Shown here: positions 34,832 through 44,514 of the stretch, piece by piece
Layout of the letters: the number at the start of each line of letters is the position of its first letter
Numbering within the stretch: the first letter of the stretch is position 1
Assembly (NCBI RefSeq): GCF_016741775.1
Contig: NZ_JAERRK010000014.1
Span: 124,001-188,000 of the forward strand
DNA length: 64,000 nucleotides
Reading direction: 5' to 3'
From: Streptomyces actinomycinicus
GTDB taxonomy: Bacteria; Actinomycetota; Actinomycetes; Streptomycetales; Streptomycetaceae
Notes under the pieces: generated by a model
Told to the model about the DNA's origin: nothing
The model's database searches: none
Seen by the model: the letters and a program-made list of their open reading frames with translations, nothing else
Position numbers and translations under genes: made by a program

Positions 34832-34981
34832 CTACACACGGGCGCCGCGCGGAGGGCACCCCTGTGTCCGGGGCGGCGGCGGGGGCCGTCGGCGAGTGAT
34901 GCTGCGCACGCTGCACAGGGTCAGGATTCCGAGGACACCGAGGGCGAGCACCGCCCCGATCAGCTCCGCGGTCGCGGGCAT
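34832..34981 (-). CDS. small single-span membrane protein
   Basis: 49 residues: MPATAELIGAVLALGVLGIL begins a single hydrophobic helix (about 6-24), followed by a basic/Pro-rich tail (RSITRRRPPPPPR). A textbook GGAGG site stands 5 bases before the ATG. Located between trkA and the permease; it could be a small regulator of potassium transport, as KdpF is for Kdp, but that is a guess from position only. Confidence 0.6.
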   Translation of the reverse strand: MPATAELIGAVLALGVLGILTLCSVRSITRRRPPPPPRTQGCPPRGARV

Positions 34982-35128
34982 GGAACCTCCGAAGTGCGAT
35001 GACAGGCGGGGTTTGCCATCTAGGCACGGAGGGCACACCAACCACGGATTCCGCAGTTCCGTGCGGCGTCGTTTTCACTCGTGAGGCATATACAGCCCGC
35101 CGGGTGGGCGGCTGCCAGTTCGAAGGCT

Positions 35129-35134
35129 TACGAT
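35129..35134 (+). promoter_or_regulatory. -10 element TACGAT for the KimA-like permease
   Basis: TACGAT ends 8 bases before the GTG at 35143, compatible with a leaderless transcript and supporting that start. Confidence 0.42.
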
Positions 35135-35142
35135 CCTCTCTC

Positions 35143-37194
35143 GTGTCCAAACTGACCGACGTGCCCAAACGGATCCTGATCGGGCGCGCACTGCGCAGTG
35201 ACCGGCTGGGCGAGACGCTCCTGCCGAAGCGCATCGCACTGCCCGTCTTCGCTTCCGACCCGCTGTCCTCTGTCGCCTACGCGCCGGGGGAGGTCCTGCT
35301 GGTCCTGTCCATCGCGGGCGTGTCGGCGTACCACTTCAGTCCGTGGATCGCCGTCGCGGTCGTGGTGCTGATGTTCACCGTGGTCGCCTCCTACCGGCAG
35401 AACGTGCACGCCTACCCGAGCGGCGGTGGTGACTACGAGGTCGCCACCACCAACCTGGGCCCGAAGGCCGGCCTGACCGTCGCCAGCGCCCTCCTCGTGG
35501 ACTACGTGCTCACCGTCGCCGTCTCGATCGCCTCCGGCATCGAGAACCTCGGCTCGGCGGTCCCCTTCGTGGTCGAGCACAAGGTGCTCTGCGCCACCGC
35601 CGTGATCGTCCTGCTCACCCTGATGAACCTGCGTGGCGTGAAGGAGTCGGGCAAGCTCTTCGCGATCCCGACGTACGTGTTCGTCGGCGGCGTCTTCATC
35701 ATGATCGCCTGGGGCGCCTTCCGGGGCCTGGTCCTCGGCGACACCATGAGCGCCCCCACCGCCGACTACCACATCAAGGCCGAGCACCAGGGCCTCGCGG
35801 GGTTCGCGCTCGTCTTCCTGCTGCTGCGTGCCTTCTCCTCCGGCTGTGCGGCCCTCACCGGCGTCGAGGCGATCTCCAACGGCGTCCCCGCCTTTCGCAA
35901 GCCCAAGTCCAAGAACGCGGCGACCACGCTCGCGCTGATGGGCCTGCTCGCCGTCACGATGTTCTGCGGCATCATCGCCCTCGCGATGGTGACGAAGGTC
36001 CGGATGGCCGAGCACCCGGCCACCGACCTGATCCACAACGGCAGCCCCGTAGGCTCCGGCTACGTCCAGAACCCGGTGATCTCACAGGTCGCCGAGGCGG
36101 TCTTCGGCAAGGGCAGCTTCCTGTTCATCCTGCTCGCCGCCGCCACCGCCCTGGTCCTGTTCCTGGCCGCCAACACGGCGTACAACGGCTTCCCTCTGCT
36201 CGGCTCGATCCTCGCCCAGGACCGCTACCTGCCGCGTCAGCTGCACACCCGCGGCGACCGGCTCGCCTTCTCCAACGGCATCGTGCTGCTCGCCGGCGCG
36301 GCGACGCTGCTGGTGTTCATCTACGGCGCGGACTCCACCCGGCTGATCCAGCTCTACATCGTCGGCGTGTTCGTGTCCTTCACGCTCAGCCAGACCGGCA
36401 TGGTCCGGCACTGGAACCGCCACCTCGCCGTCGAGAAGGACCAGGCCAAGCGCCGCCACATGATCCGCTCCCGCGCGATCAACGCCTTCGGTGCCTTCTT
36501 CACCGGCCTGGTGCTCGTCGTCGTCCTGGTCACCAAGTTCACGCACGGCGCCTGGGTGGCCCTGCTCGGCATGTGCATCTTCTACGCGACGATGACCGCG
36601 ATCCGGAAGCACTACGACCGCGTCGCCGAGGAGATCGCCGCGCCGGAGGGACCGCCGAGCGACGACCTGGTCCGCCCGTCCCGGGTCCACTCCGTCGTCC
36701 TGATCTCCAAGATCCACCGTCCGACGCTGCGCGCCCTGGCCTACGCCAAGCTGATGCGCTCGGACACGCTGGAGGCGCTGACGGTCAACGTCGACCCGGC
36801 CGAGACGAAGGCGTTGCGCGAGGAGTGGGAGCGGCGCGGCATCGACGTACCGCTCAAGGTCCTCGACTCGCCGTACCGCGAGGTCACCCGCCCGGTGATC
36901 GAGTACGTCAAGAGCCTGCGCAAGGAGTCCCCGCGCGACGCGGTCTCCGTGATCATCCCCGAGTACGTGGTCGGCCACTGGTACGAGCACCTGCTGCACA
37001 ACCAGAGCGCCCTGCGCCTGAAGGGCCGCCTGCTCTTCACCCCCGGCGTGATGGTCACCTCCGTCCCCTACCAGCTCCAGTCCTCCGAGGCGGCCAAGGT
37101 GCGGGCCCGCAAGCGCCAGGAGTGGAACGCACCGGGCGCCGTCCGCCGCGGCCCGGCGCAGGAGCGGGCGAAGGAGCCGTCCGCCAAGGAGTGA
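35143..37194 (+). CDS. APC-superfamily permease, KimA-like potassium importer
   Basis: 683 residues. About 12 TM helices (residues 30-500) and a cytoplasmic C-terminal domain of about 150 residues (HSVVLISKIHRPTLRALAYA, then ESPRDAVSVIIPEYVVGHWY). Segments such as LPVFASDPLSSVAYAPGE, SYRQNVHAYPSGGGDYEV and FSSGCAALTGVEAISNGVPA match the Bacillus subtilis KimA (YdaO) K+/H+ symporter as I remember it, rather than amino-acid carriers. The start is GTG at 35143; the frame continues upstream but with no ribosome site. Next to two TrkA/RCK genes and 3 kb from kdpDE, a potassium role is well supported by context. Often annotated only as amino-acid permease. Confidence 0.8.
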   Translation: MSKLTDVPKRILIGRALRSDRLGETLLPKRIALPVFASDPLSSVAYAPGEVLLVLSIAGVSAYHFSPWIAVAVVVLMFTVVASYRQNVHAYPSGGGDYEVATTNLGPKAGLTVASALLVDYVLTVAVSIASGIENLGSAVPFVVEHKVLCATAVIVLLTLMNLRGVKESGKLFAIPTYVFVGGVFIMIAWGAFRGLVLGDTMSAPTADYHIKAEHQGLAGFALVFLLLRAFSSGCAALTGVEAISNGVPAFRKPKSKNAATTLALMGLLAVTMFCGIIALAMVTKVRMAEHPATDLIHNGSPVGSGYVQNPVISQVAEAVFGKGSFLFILLAAATALVLFLAANTAYNGFPLLGSILAQDRYLPRQLHTRGDRLAFSNGIVLLAGAATLLVFIYGADSTRLIQLYIVGVFVSFTLSQTGMVRHWNRHLAVEKDQAKRRHMIRSRAINAFGAFFTGLVLVVVLVTKFTHGAWVALLGMCIFYATMTAIRKHYDRVAEEIAAPEGPPSDDLVRPSRVHSVVLISKIHRPTLRALAYAKLMRSDTLEALTVNVDPAETKALREEWERRGIDVPLKVLDSPYREVTRPVIEYVKSLRKESPRDAVSVIIPEYVVGHWYEHLLHNQSALRLKGRLLFTPGVMVTSVPYQLQSSEAAKVRARKRQEWNAPGAVRRGPAQERAKEPSAKE

Positions 37195-37343
37195 GGAGCC
37201 GTCCGCCGAGGAGCGGGGCGGATGCCTGCGGCGGATCGGGGCGGGGCGGGAAGGCCGTAGACTGGTGGGCTGTTGTCGGGCCCACCCGTGTGCGGGCTTC
37301 CCGTCGCCGTTCCTCGCGTCCTCTTCGATCTGGAGCCCCCACC

Positions 37344-38672
37344 ATGCAGGCAGAACCGACCAAGTCTCTGGTGGGCGAGGAGTACGAGGTCGAGATCGGC
37401 CCCGTCGCCCACGGCGGCCACTGCATCGCCCGTACCGCCGAGGGTCAGGTGCTGTTCGTGCGGCACGCGCTGCCCGGCGAGCGGGTGGTGGCCCGGGTGA
37501 CCGAGGGCGAGGAGGGCGCGCGCTACCTGCGCGCCGACGCGGTGCAGATCCTGGAGGCGTCCAAGGACCGCATCGAGGCTCCCTGCCCCTTCGCCGGCCC
37601 CGGCCGCTGCGGCGGCTGCGACTGGCAGCACGCCAAGCCGGGCGCTCAGCGCCGTCTGAAGGGCGAGGTGATCGCCGAGCAGCTCAAGCGGCTCGCGGGC
37701 CTGACGCCCGAGGAGGCCGGCTGGGACGGCACGGTGGTCCCCGCGGAGGGCGACAAGCTGCCCGCCGGGCAGGTCCCGCAGTGGCGCACCCGCGTGCAGT
37801 ACGCGGTGGACGCCGACGGCAACGCCGGACTGCGCCGCCACCGCTCGCACGAGGTCGAACCGATCGACCACTGCATGATCGCCGCCCCCGGCGTCAGCGA
37901 ACTGGGCATCGAGGACCGGGACTGGGCGGGGATGGCGTCCGTCGAGGCGATCGCCGCGACCGGCTCCCAGGACCGCATGGTGATCCTGGAGCCGCGGCCC
38001 GGCGCGCGTCTGCCCCTGGTCGAACTCGACCGGCCCGTCTCCGTGATGCGCGTCGACGAGAAGGACGGCGGCATCCACCGCGTCCACGGCCGCGCGTTCG
38101 TCCGCGAGCGCGCCGACGACCACACCTACCGCGTCGGCAGCGGCGGTTTCTGGCAGGTCCACCCGAAGGCGGCCGACACCCTGGTGAAGGCGGTCATGCA
38201 GGGCCTGCTGCCCCGGAAGGGCGAGATGGCCCTCGACCTCTACTGCGGCGTGGGCCTCTTCGCCGGCGCCCTCGCCGACCGCCTCGGCGAGAAGGGCGCG
38301 GTCCTCGGCATCGAGTCCGGCAAGCGGGCGGTGGAGGACGCTCGGCACAACCTGGCCGACTTCCCGCGGGTCCGCATCGAGCAGGGCAAGGTCGAGTCGG
38401 TCCTGCCGCGCACCGGCATCACCGAGGTCGACCTCATCGTCCTCGACCCCCCGCGCGCGGGTGCGGGCCGCCAGACCGTCCAGCACCTCTCCTCCCTCGG
38501 CGCCCGCCGCATCGCCTACGTCGCCTGTGACCCCGCCGCGCTGGCACGGGACCTGGGCTACTTCCGGGACGGCGGCTACCGGGTGCGGACGCTCCGGGCG
38601 TTCGATCTGTTTCCGATGACGTCGCACGTGGAGTGCGTGGCTATTTTGGAGCCTGCCGCGAAAAACCTTTGA
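37344..38672 (+). CDS. TRAM-domain class I methyltransferase (TrmA/RlmD-like RNA uracil-C5 methyltransferase)
   Basis: 442 residues. N-terminal TRAM domain (about 8-65: VGEEYEVEIGPVAHGGHCIA), a partial Fe-S cysteine set (CPFAGPGRCGGCDWQH), the SAM-binding DLYCGVGLFAGALA, and the catalytic cysteine in YVACDPAALARDL. It methylates uridine in rRNA or tRNA; the exact target cannot be told. TAGACT at 37258-37263 could be a -10, giving a leader of about 75 bases. M. tuberculosis has the same neighbour (Rv2689c beside Rv2690c). Confidence 0.9.
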   Translation: MQAEPTKSLVGEEYEVEIGPVAHGGHCIARTAEGQVLFVRHALPGERVVARVTEGEEGARYLRADAVQILEASKDRIEAPCPFAGPGRCGGCDWQHAKPGAQRRLKGEVIAEQLKRLAGLTPEEAGWDGTVVPAEGDKLPAGQVPQWRTRVQYAVDADGNAGLRRHRSHEVEPIDHCMIAAPGVSELGIEDRDWAGMASVEAIAATGSQDRMVILEPRPGARLPLVELDRPVSVMRVDEKDGGIHRVHGRAFVRERADDHTYRVGSGGFWQVHPKAADTLVKAVMQGLLPRKGEMALDLYCGVGLFAGALADRLGEKGAVLGIESGKRAVEDARHNLADFPRVRIEQGKVESVLPRTGITEVDLIVLDPPRAGAGRQTVQHLSSLGARRIAYVACDPAALARDLGYFRDGGYRVRTLRAFDLFPMTSHVECVAILEPAAKNL

Positions 38673-39224
38673 CCTGCTCGTTCTCTGCTTTCTGAGGTTC
38701 CGGGGGAGGCGGTCCGACCTGTTTTCACGGGTGCACCGCGTGGAGCGTCTTGCGTGCTTCCCCGACGTCTCTCGCCTGCGGCTTCGCGCAGCAGTGCGGG
38801 TTGTGGTGCACTTGGCCCGCGCCCTCAGAACGGGCGGCTGGGGCAACGCCTTGACGCTCGCTCGACGCTGCTCCTGGCGGATCGTCACGTCGCTCGCCAG
38901 GCCAGTTGTCGAGTGCGAGCCGAGGATTCTGGCCAGCGCCCGCGATAACCTCGGTGGTTACCGGTGGGCTGTTGCGGCGCACGAGGTACCACGATGAGAC
39001 GGTCAGGAGACGTGCCCCGAAGGCGGCGGGGGGGGGTCCGATGATCTTGCGGCGGCGACTACGTGAGAGTGACGTCGCCGTAACCGGCCAGCGAATCGAC
39101 GAGTTCGCCGACCCCGCCCGTCAGCTTCGGGGGCCTGCCAGAGCATGCTGGGGAGAAGACGAACCGTCGGGGCGGGCGATGCTTACGGCTGCCTGCATCT
39201 GTTCAGTGGTCCACTCGCTGAAGC
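38673..39224. other. non-coding junction region after the core chromosome block
   Basis: 552 bases where conserved core genes stop and accessory DNA begins. Frames are open by chance on both strands, but none has a ribosome site or recognisable protein. It includes a run of nine or more G at about 39032. Confidence 0.5.
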
Positions 39225-39720
39225 CCGCTCCTTACGGGGCTGTGGCCGCCATCCGCACCGTTTTCCTCGGCGCGGCCTGGCAAGAGTGCCGGCTTCACTT
39301 CATCCGAGGCGTCTTCTCGATGATGGAAAAGGTTCCGCGGAAATGGTCACGGCGATCACCGCACCATCTTCGCGCAGGCCACCGCCGAGGCCATCCGTAC
39401 TCTGCTGGACGTGGTGGCTGATACGGAGGGTAGTTCATGCTGCAGGACGCTGCGATGGTCATCACCGCGTTCGCCGGACTTCCTCCGGCCCGCTGGAAGA
39501 ATTTCTGGTCCACCAACCTGCTGGGTGGCCGAATCGGGGGATCAAGCTGCGGGGCGACGTCGTCCAGGCTTTCACTAACCCCGCGGTCATGGACCGGCTG
39601 GCCGCTGCGGTCCCGGCCGAGCTCCATGACGAATGGCAGGTCTTCGACCGCCGCTACCTCTCCTAAGGCTCCATGGCCGAACTTCTCAACCCCAAACTGA
39701 CTGGGGGTGACCGTGGCTTG
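39225..39720 (+). pseudogene. IS256/Mutator-family transposase remnant
   Basis: C-terminal half of a transposase spread over three frames. Pieces in order: AIRTVFLGAAWQECRLHF; GSAEMVTAIT then RTIFAQATAEAIRTLLDVVA; DAAMVITAFAGLPPARWKNF then WSTNLLGG; GIKLRGDVVQAFTNPAVMDR then LHDEWQVFDRRYLS; and MAELLNPK. WQ.CR.HF, STN.L and DRRYLS are hallmarks of the family. At least three frameshifts; the N-terminal half, the catalytic aspartates before it and the terminal inverted repeats were not found. It marks an old insertion next to the toxin locus. Confidence 0.82.
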
Positions 39721-40112
39721 GCCCACCGAAACCGAATCAGCTCGACCAGTGCCGATACCACTCGGTGGCACCTGATCCCCTCGCTGCCACACATCGACCC
39801 GAGGCCGCGCCTCGCGGACTCGATCTCCGGCTCAGAGGGCGGACTAGAACGCCAGGGCGGATCAGGGCTTTATGTGGCCGGTTTCCTGGTGGTGGGGATG
39901 CGATTCTGGCCAGTGGCCGTCAGGACAGAATCACCATTCTGTGGCCCACGTCACTGGTTGATCTGAGCCTCTTTGCATTCTCCGGGGTGCGATGTCCGTT
40001 TCAGGAGGCCTAGACCTCCCCCTGAACGCATGTTTACCGTCATGTGCACGATCTGTAAGAGGTCGGTCACATGGGGGCAGGGTCTGGGGAGGCCCTGTGG
40101 GGAGGGTGTGTC
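39721..40112. other. upstream region of the LamG-RHS toxin operon
   Basis: 392 bases without a gene. It contains the hairpin ACAGAAT-CACC-ATTCTGT at 39925-39942. A possible promoter is TTTACC (40032-40037), 17 bases, TAAGAG (40055-40060), placed about 50 bases before the LamG gene start. Confidence 0.45.
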
Positions 40113-43100
40113 ATGCCTGCGGGAAGACGATGGTGGGTTGCCGGAGCGGTCTGTGCCGCAGTGGGGTTGGGCCTTCTCCCATCAACGAATGCGGTGGGGG
40201 CCACGGGCAGTAGCGCATCGGTGGGCCAGGCGTCGGACTTCTCGACTGCGGGGGATACCGAGTCAGACGCTGCTGCCACTGAGGCGGAGGCGATGGCCCG
40301 GGCCAAGAGGTCGGGCCATCCTGTGGAGATCACCTCCCTGAGGGGCGAGAGCAGCGAGGTCTTCGCCAATCCGGACGGCAGACTCCAGGCACGCGAGCAC
40401 CTTCGCCCCGTTCGGGCACGCGTGGACGGTGTGTGGAAGGCCATCGACACCGACCTGGCACAGACGAGCGGCGGGATGGTCGCACCGAAGGTCACCACCA
40501 TCGGCCTGGAGTTCTCCGGCGGCGGTGACGTCCCGATGGTCAGGATGACGAAGGCGGGACGGGAGCTGGCCCTGTCGTGGCCGGGAAAGCTGCCCACTCC
40601 GCAGCTCCAGGGGGACACCGCGACCTACCCCAACGTCCTGCCGGGCGTTGACCTGCGGTTGGGGGCACAGCAGGACGGCTTTACTCAACTCCTGGTCGTG
40701 AAGTCGGCCGAAGCCGCTTCCAGCAAGGAACTGGCCGAACTGCGCCTGAAGCTGGATGCCGACGGCATGGACGTGAAGGAGACCAGCGCCGGCGGCCTGC
40801 AGGCCGTGGACCAGGGCGCCGGTGGTCCGGTGTTCGAGGCGGCGCAGCCGCTGATGTGGGACTCAAGCACAGGTGCCTCGACGCAGAAGACAGCCACCAC
40901 AAAGCCTTTGACGGCGCCGAAGGCGACGACAGCCTCCGGCGATGACGCGGAACCTGCCGCGGTGGAGTCAGGCAAGCTGGCACCGGTCGGCGTGGAGGTT
41001 CCGGCAGCCCAGAATGAACTGGTACTGACACCGGACGCCGAGGTCCTCCGCGGTAAGGACACGGTGTATCCGGTGTTCATCGACCCGAAGTGGGACGCAC
41101 CCAAGGCCACTGCGTGGACGGTGGCGTCGAAGTACTGGGCGTCGTCTCCCCAGTGGAAGTTCAACGGTGACCCGGACGCCGGCATGGGATACTGCGGCTG
41201 GTACTACTGCAAGCCCTACGACACGAAGCGGCTCTTCTACCAGATTCCGGTCTCGAAGTACGCCGGCACGGACATCCTCTCGGCGGAGTTCACTGTCCGC
41301 AACACGTGGTCGGCCTCCTGCAGCGCGCGAGGCGTGCAGCTGTGGCGGACGAAAGGCATCTCGTCCTCGACGACGTGGAACTCTCAGAGTGAGTCAGGCT
41401 TCTGGATCGACCATCTGGCGACCGACTCGTTCGCCTACGGATTCGAGGGATGCGCGGCCAAGGACGCCGAGTTCAATGTGAAGTCGGCCGTGCAGCAGGC
41501 CGCCGACAAGAAGTGGTCGACGATGACGTTCGGCCTCCGAGCCAGCGACGAGTCCGACGAGTACGGCTGGAAACGGTTCTCGGACGACGCCTATCTGCGA
41601 GTGACGTACAACCGGCCGCCGTCACAGATCAAGATGTCCAAGCTGCGGATGGATTACGGCGGCACGTGCAAGAAGCCGTCGGACGCGCCGCGGGTGCGCA
41701 CCCTGGGCCAGATCCACGCGGACGAAGTCACGGATCCCGACGGTGAGCAGGTCGCCGTTCAGTTCCAGGCGAAGTGGGATGCCGGGGACGGCAAGGGCGT
41801 GATCGCCCGCTGGAAGCCGCCCCTGACCAAGTTCAAGAGATCGGGTTCTGACTTCGCGGTCTCACTGCCCTCATCGATCCCAGCCAGCAAAACGGTGAAC
41901 TGGTACGTACGCTCCTATGACGGAGCTCAGTACTCGCCGTGGTCGTATACCGCAGGCGCGACCGGCTGCTACTTCGTCTACGACACGTCTGTGCCCAAGG
42001 CCCCGACGATCTCGTCCGGCGAGTTCCCGGCCTCGGACCCCGAGAACCCTGACGATCCGTGGTTCGACGGCGTAGGCAAGTACGGGTCCTTCGAACTCAA
42101 GGGCGCCAACAGCGATGTGGTCAAGTACTCCTTCGGCGTCAATGAGGACCCCTCGTCGAAGAACACCCTGACGACGGCGGGTGGAGCAGCGAAGATCGCG
42201 AAGATTCTTCCCTCCAAGCCGGGGCTGAACTTCGTAACCGCCAAGGCGTTCGACGCGGCCGGCAACGCCAGTGAGATCCGCACATATGCCTTTCGGGTCA
42301 AGGCCGGGCAGCCGGAGCGCGGGATGTGGCAAATGGACGACGCCGCCAGTGCGTCAGCGGTGCAGGGGACGGCCCCGGCACGCACCGTGGAACTGGGTGG
42401 CGGTGCCACGCCGCATGTGGCCGGGGCCAAGGGAACGGCGGTGTCGTTCGACGGTGTGGACGACTACGCGGCCACCGACATCCCTGTCATCGACACCGCC
42501 GGCAGCTTCTCCGTCTCGGCCTGGGTCAACCTCACGGCCGTCCCCGACCATGCGGCCGTCGCGGTGACCCAACCCGGCAACAACTCGCCCGGCTTTGAGG
42601 TCTACTACTCCGCTGGCTACGACCGGTGGGTGTTCAGCCAGCACACCTCCGACACGCCTGATGCGAGCAGCGTCAAAGCCATGCCCGCCACCGGCGGCGG
42701 TGTCAAAGCCGGCGAATGGACCCACCTCGTGGGCACCTACAGCTCCGGCAGTGATGAACTGAAGCTGTACATCAACAACCGGCTCGCGGGCACCGCAACC
42801 TACAGTTCCCCGTGGGACGCACGGCGTGGCCTGCAGTTCGGTGCGGCAAGCCTCAACGGGAGCAGGACGAACTTCTTCCCCGGTGCGATCGACGAGGTGC
42901 AGATCTTCGACAAGCCGCTGTCGGCTGCCGAGGTGACCCAGCTGTACGGTAAATCGTCCCTTACCGTGGGCCGTCCCGCACGAGCGGCGTTCCCGATGGA
43001 CGAGGCGGCCGACGCCACCCAGCTGACTGGCAGGGCAGAGGTACCGGACGCCACCCTCATGAACGGGGCCAAGCCCGGGCAGCCAGGAATCGCCAGCAAG

Positions 43101-44390
43101 TCGCTGACACTGGACGGAGTCGACGACTACGCCACCACAGGTCGGCCGGTCCTGAACAACCAGAGCAGCTTCGCCATCTCAGCCTGGGCCAAACTGCCCA
43201 AGACCAAACCCGACCACGCGGCCGTCGTCGCCACCCAGGCGGGCGCCCACCGCGCGGGCCTGGAGCTGTACTACTCCACAGCGTTCGACCGGTGGGTGGT
43301 CAGCGAGTACGCGGCCGACTCCGCGGACGCCACTCCGGTCCGTGCCATGCAAGCCGACGGACAGACCGCCTACGGCGACACGTGGTCGCACCTGGTCGGG
43401 GTGCACGACACGGTCGCCAACAAGCTGATCCTGTACGTCAACGGCATCAAGGCCGGGGAGACAGACCTGCAGGCGAACTGGTACGCGGGCGGCCCGGTCC
43501 AGATCGGCGCAGGCTCCTACGACGGCCAGCCCGGCTCCTTCTTCCCCGGTCAGATCGACGACGTTCGGCTCTTCGACCGGCCTACGTCCGCCCAGGAGGT
43601 TCAGCAGCTGTTCAGGCAGCGACCGCTGGTCAAGGGACGTTGGACATTCGAGAAGGCGTCCGGTTCGCCGCTCGCGACTCCTGACGCCTCCGCCTGGTCC
43701 AACGACATGACCCTCTACGGTGATGCCAAGCTTGGTGCAGGCTGGGTCGACGGCGCAGTGAGCCTCGACGGCGTCAACGACTACGGAGTGACCTCCGCCG
43801 TTCCGGTGGACACCAGTAGCAGCTTCACCGTGACCGCATGGGCCCAGGCGGCAGCGATCCCCACCAAGGGTGTGACCGTCCTCAGTGTCCCCGGAACCAC
43901 GAAGAACGCCTTCACGGTCCGCTACCAGCCCAGCGACACACCAGGCTCCGACCCCGGCCGATGGCGGATCGTGATGGCCTCGACGGACACCAGCAGTGCC
44001 ACCGTTACCCAGGTCGACAACAGCCAGTTCTTCAGCCCCACTGAATGGACGCACCTGGCCCTGGTCTACGACGGCTTCTCCAAGCACCTGACGCTGTACG
44101 TCAACGGTGAACCGGAAGTGGTCGCCTGCAAGGACAACGACAGCGACGGGGACGCCGATGGTCCCACCTGCACGGACAAGTTCTCCTGGGCGGATGACGT
44201 CCTAGCGTTCAAGTCGGCGCAGCCCATGCAACTCGGCCGGGCCAAGACCGGAGCAAGCACCTGGGGAGAGTACTGGCCGGGCGCTGTCTCCGACATGTGG
44301 GCCTTCCAGGGCGCGCTGACGGACGCGCAGGTCGAGCTGCTGGCCGTTGGACAGCCCGGGATGCCAACCGACGTCCCCGGCGTCGACTGA
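40113..44390 (+). CDS. secreted LamG/DNRLRE-domain protein, companion of the RHS toxin
   Basis: 1425 residues. Signal peptide (RRWWVAGAVCAAVGLGLLPS, cleavage near NAVGA), then an N-terminal region typical of RHS-associated proteins, a DNRLRE-like beta domain (about 325-480: WASSPQWKF...RLFYQIPVSKYAG), an Ig-like segment, and three LamG/ConA-type jellyrolls (each with SFDGVDDYA or SLDGVNDYG and ending FFPG.IDEV/DDV.IFD). ATG at 40113 has GGGGAGGG 6-7 bases upstream; earlier starts do not. It should be exported and bind glycans on cell surfaces. It is 124 bases upstream of the RHS gene in the same direction, so the two are probably one operon and act together. Confidence 0.85.
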   Translation: MPAGRRWWVAGAVCAAVGLGLLPSTNAVGATGSSASVGQASDFSTAGDTESDAAATEAEAMARAKRSGHPVEITSLRGESSEVFANPDGRLQAREHLRPVRARVDGVWKAIDTDLAQTSGGMVAPKVTTIGLEFSGGGDVPMVRMTKAGRELALSWPGKLPTPQLQGDTATYPNVLPGVDLRLGAQQDGFTQLLVVKSAEAASSKELAELRLKLDADGMDVKETSAGGLQAVDQGAGGPVFEAAQPLMWDSSTGASTQKTATTKPLTAPKATTASGDDAEPAAVESGKLAPVGVEVPAAQNELVLTPDAEVLRGKDTVYPVFIDPKWDAPKATAWTVASKYWASSPQWKFNGDPDAGMGYCGWYYCKPYDTKRLFYQIPVSKYAGTDILSAEFTVRNTWSASCSARGVQLWRTKGISSSTTWNSQSESGFWIDHLATDSFAYGFEGCAAKDAEFNVKSAVQQAADKKWSTMTFGLRASDESDEYGWKRFSDDAYLRVTYNRPPSQIKMSKLRMDYGGTCKKPSDAPRVRTLGQIHADEVTDPDGEQVAVQFQAKWDAGDGKGVIARWKPPLTKFKRSGSDFAVSLPSSIPASKTVNWYVRSYDGAQYSPWSYTAGATGCYFVYDTSVPKAPTISSGEFPASDPENPDDPWFDGVGKYGSFELKGANSDVVKYSFGVNEDPSSKNTLTTAGGAAKIAKILPSKPGLNFVTAKAFDAAGNASEIRTYAFRVKAGQPERGMWQMDDAASASAVQGTAPARTVELGGGATPHVAGAKGTAVSFDGVDDYAATDIPVIDTAGSFSVSAWVNLTAVPDHAAVAVTQPGNNSPGFEVYYSAGYDRWVFSQHTSDTPDASSVKAMPATGGGVKAGEWTHLVGTYSSGSDELKLYINNRLAGTATYSSPWDARRGLQFGAASLNGSRTNFFPGAIDEVQIFDKPLSAAEVTQLYGKSSLTVGRPARAAFPMDEAADATQLTGRAEVPDATLMNGAKPGQPGIASKSLTLDGVDDYATTGRPVLNNQSSFAISAWAKLPKTKPDHAAVVATQAGAHRAGLELYYSTAFDRWVVSEYAADSADATPVRAMQADGQTAYGDTWSHLVGVHDTVANKLILYVNGIKAGETDLQANWYAGGPVQIGAGSYDGQPGSFFPGQIDDVRLFDRPTSAQEVQQLFRQRPLVKGRWTFEKASGSPLATPDASAWSNDMTLYGDAKLGAGWVDGAVSLDGVNDYGVTSAVPVDTSSSFTVTAWAQAAAIPTKGVTVLSVPGTTKNAFTVRYQPSDTPGSDPGRWRIVMASTDTSSATVTQVDNSQFFSPTEWTHLALVYDGFSKHLTLYVNGEPEVVACKDNDSDGDADGPTCTDKFSWADDVLAFKSAQPMQLGRAKTGASTWGEYWPGAVSDMWAFQGALTDAQVELLAVGQPGMPTDVPGVD

Positions 44391-44514
44391 TCAGCCCAGC
44401 GGAACCCCACCCGCAAGGCTCGCCAGGCTCATTTCCCGGCTTGGCATTCACACTTCCGCCCCACCGTGCGCCCGGCACACACGCGGGTCACCGCAGCGAA
44501 GGACGAAGGACACG

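Noticed and set aside
38731..38997. Possible 88-residue gene after the RNA methyltransferase
   Set aside because: No ribosome site and no recognisable sequence on either strand; composition is ordinary GC-rich non-coding.
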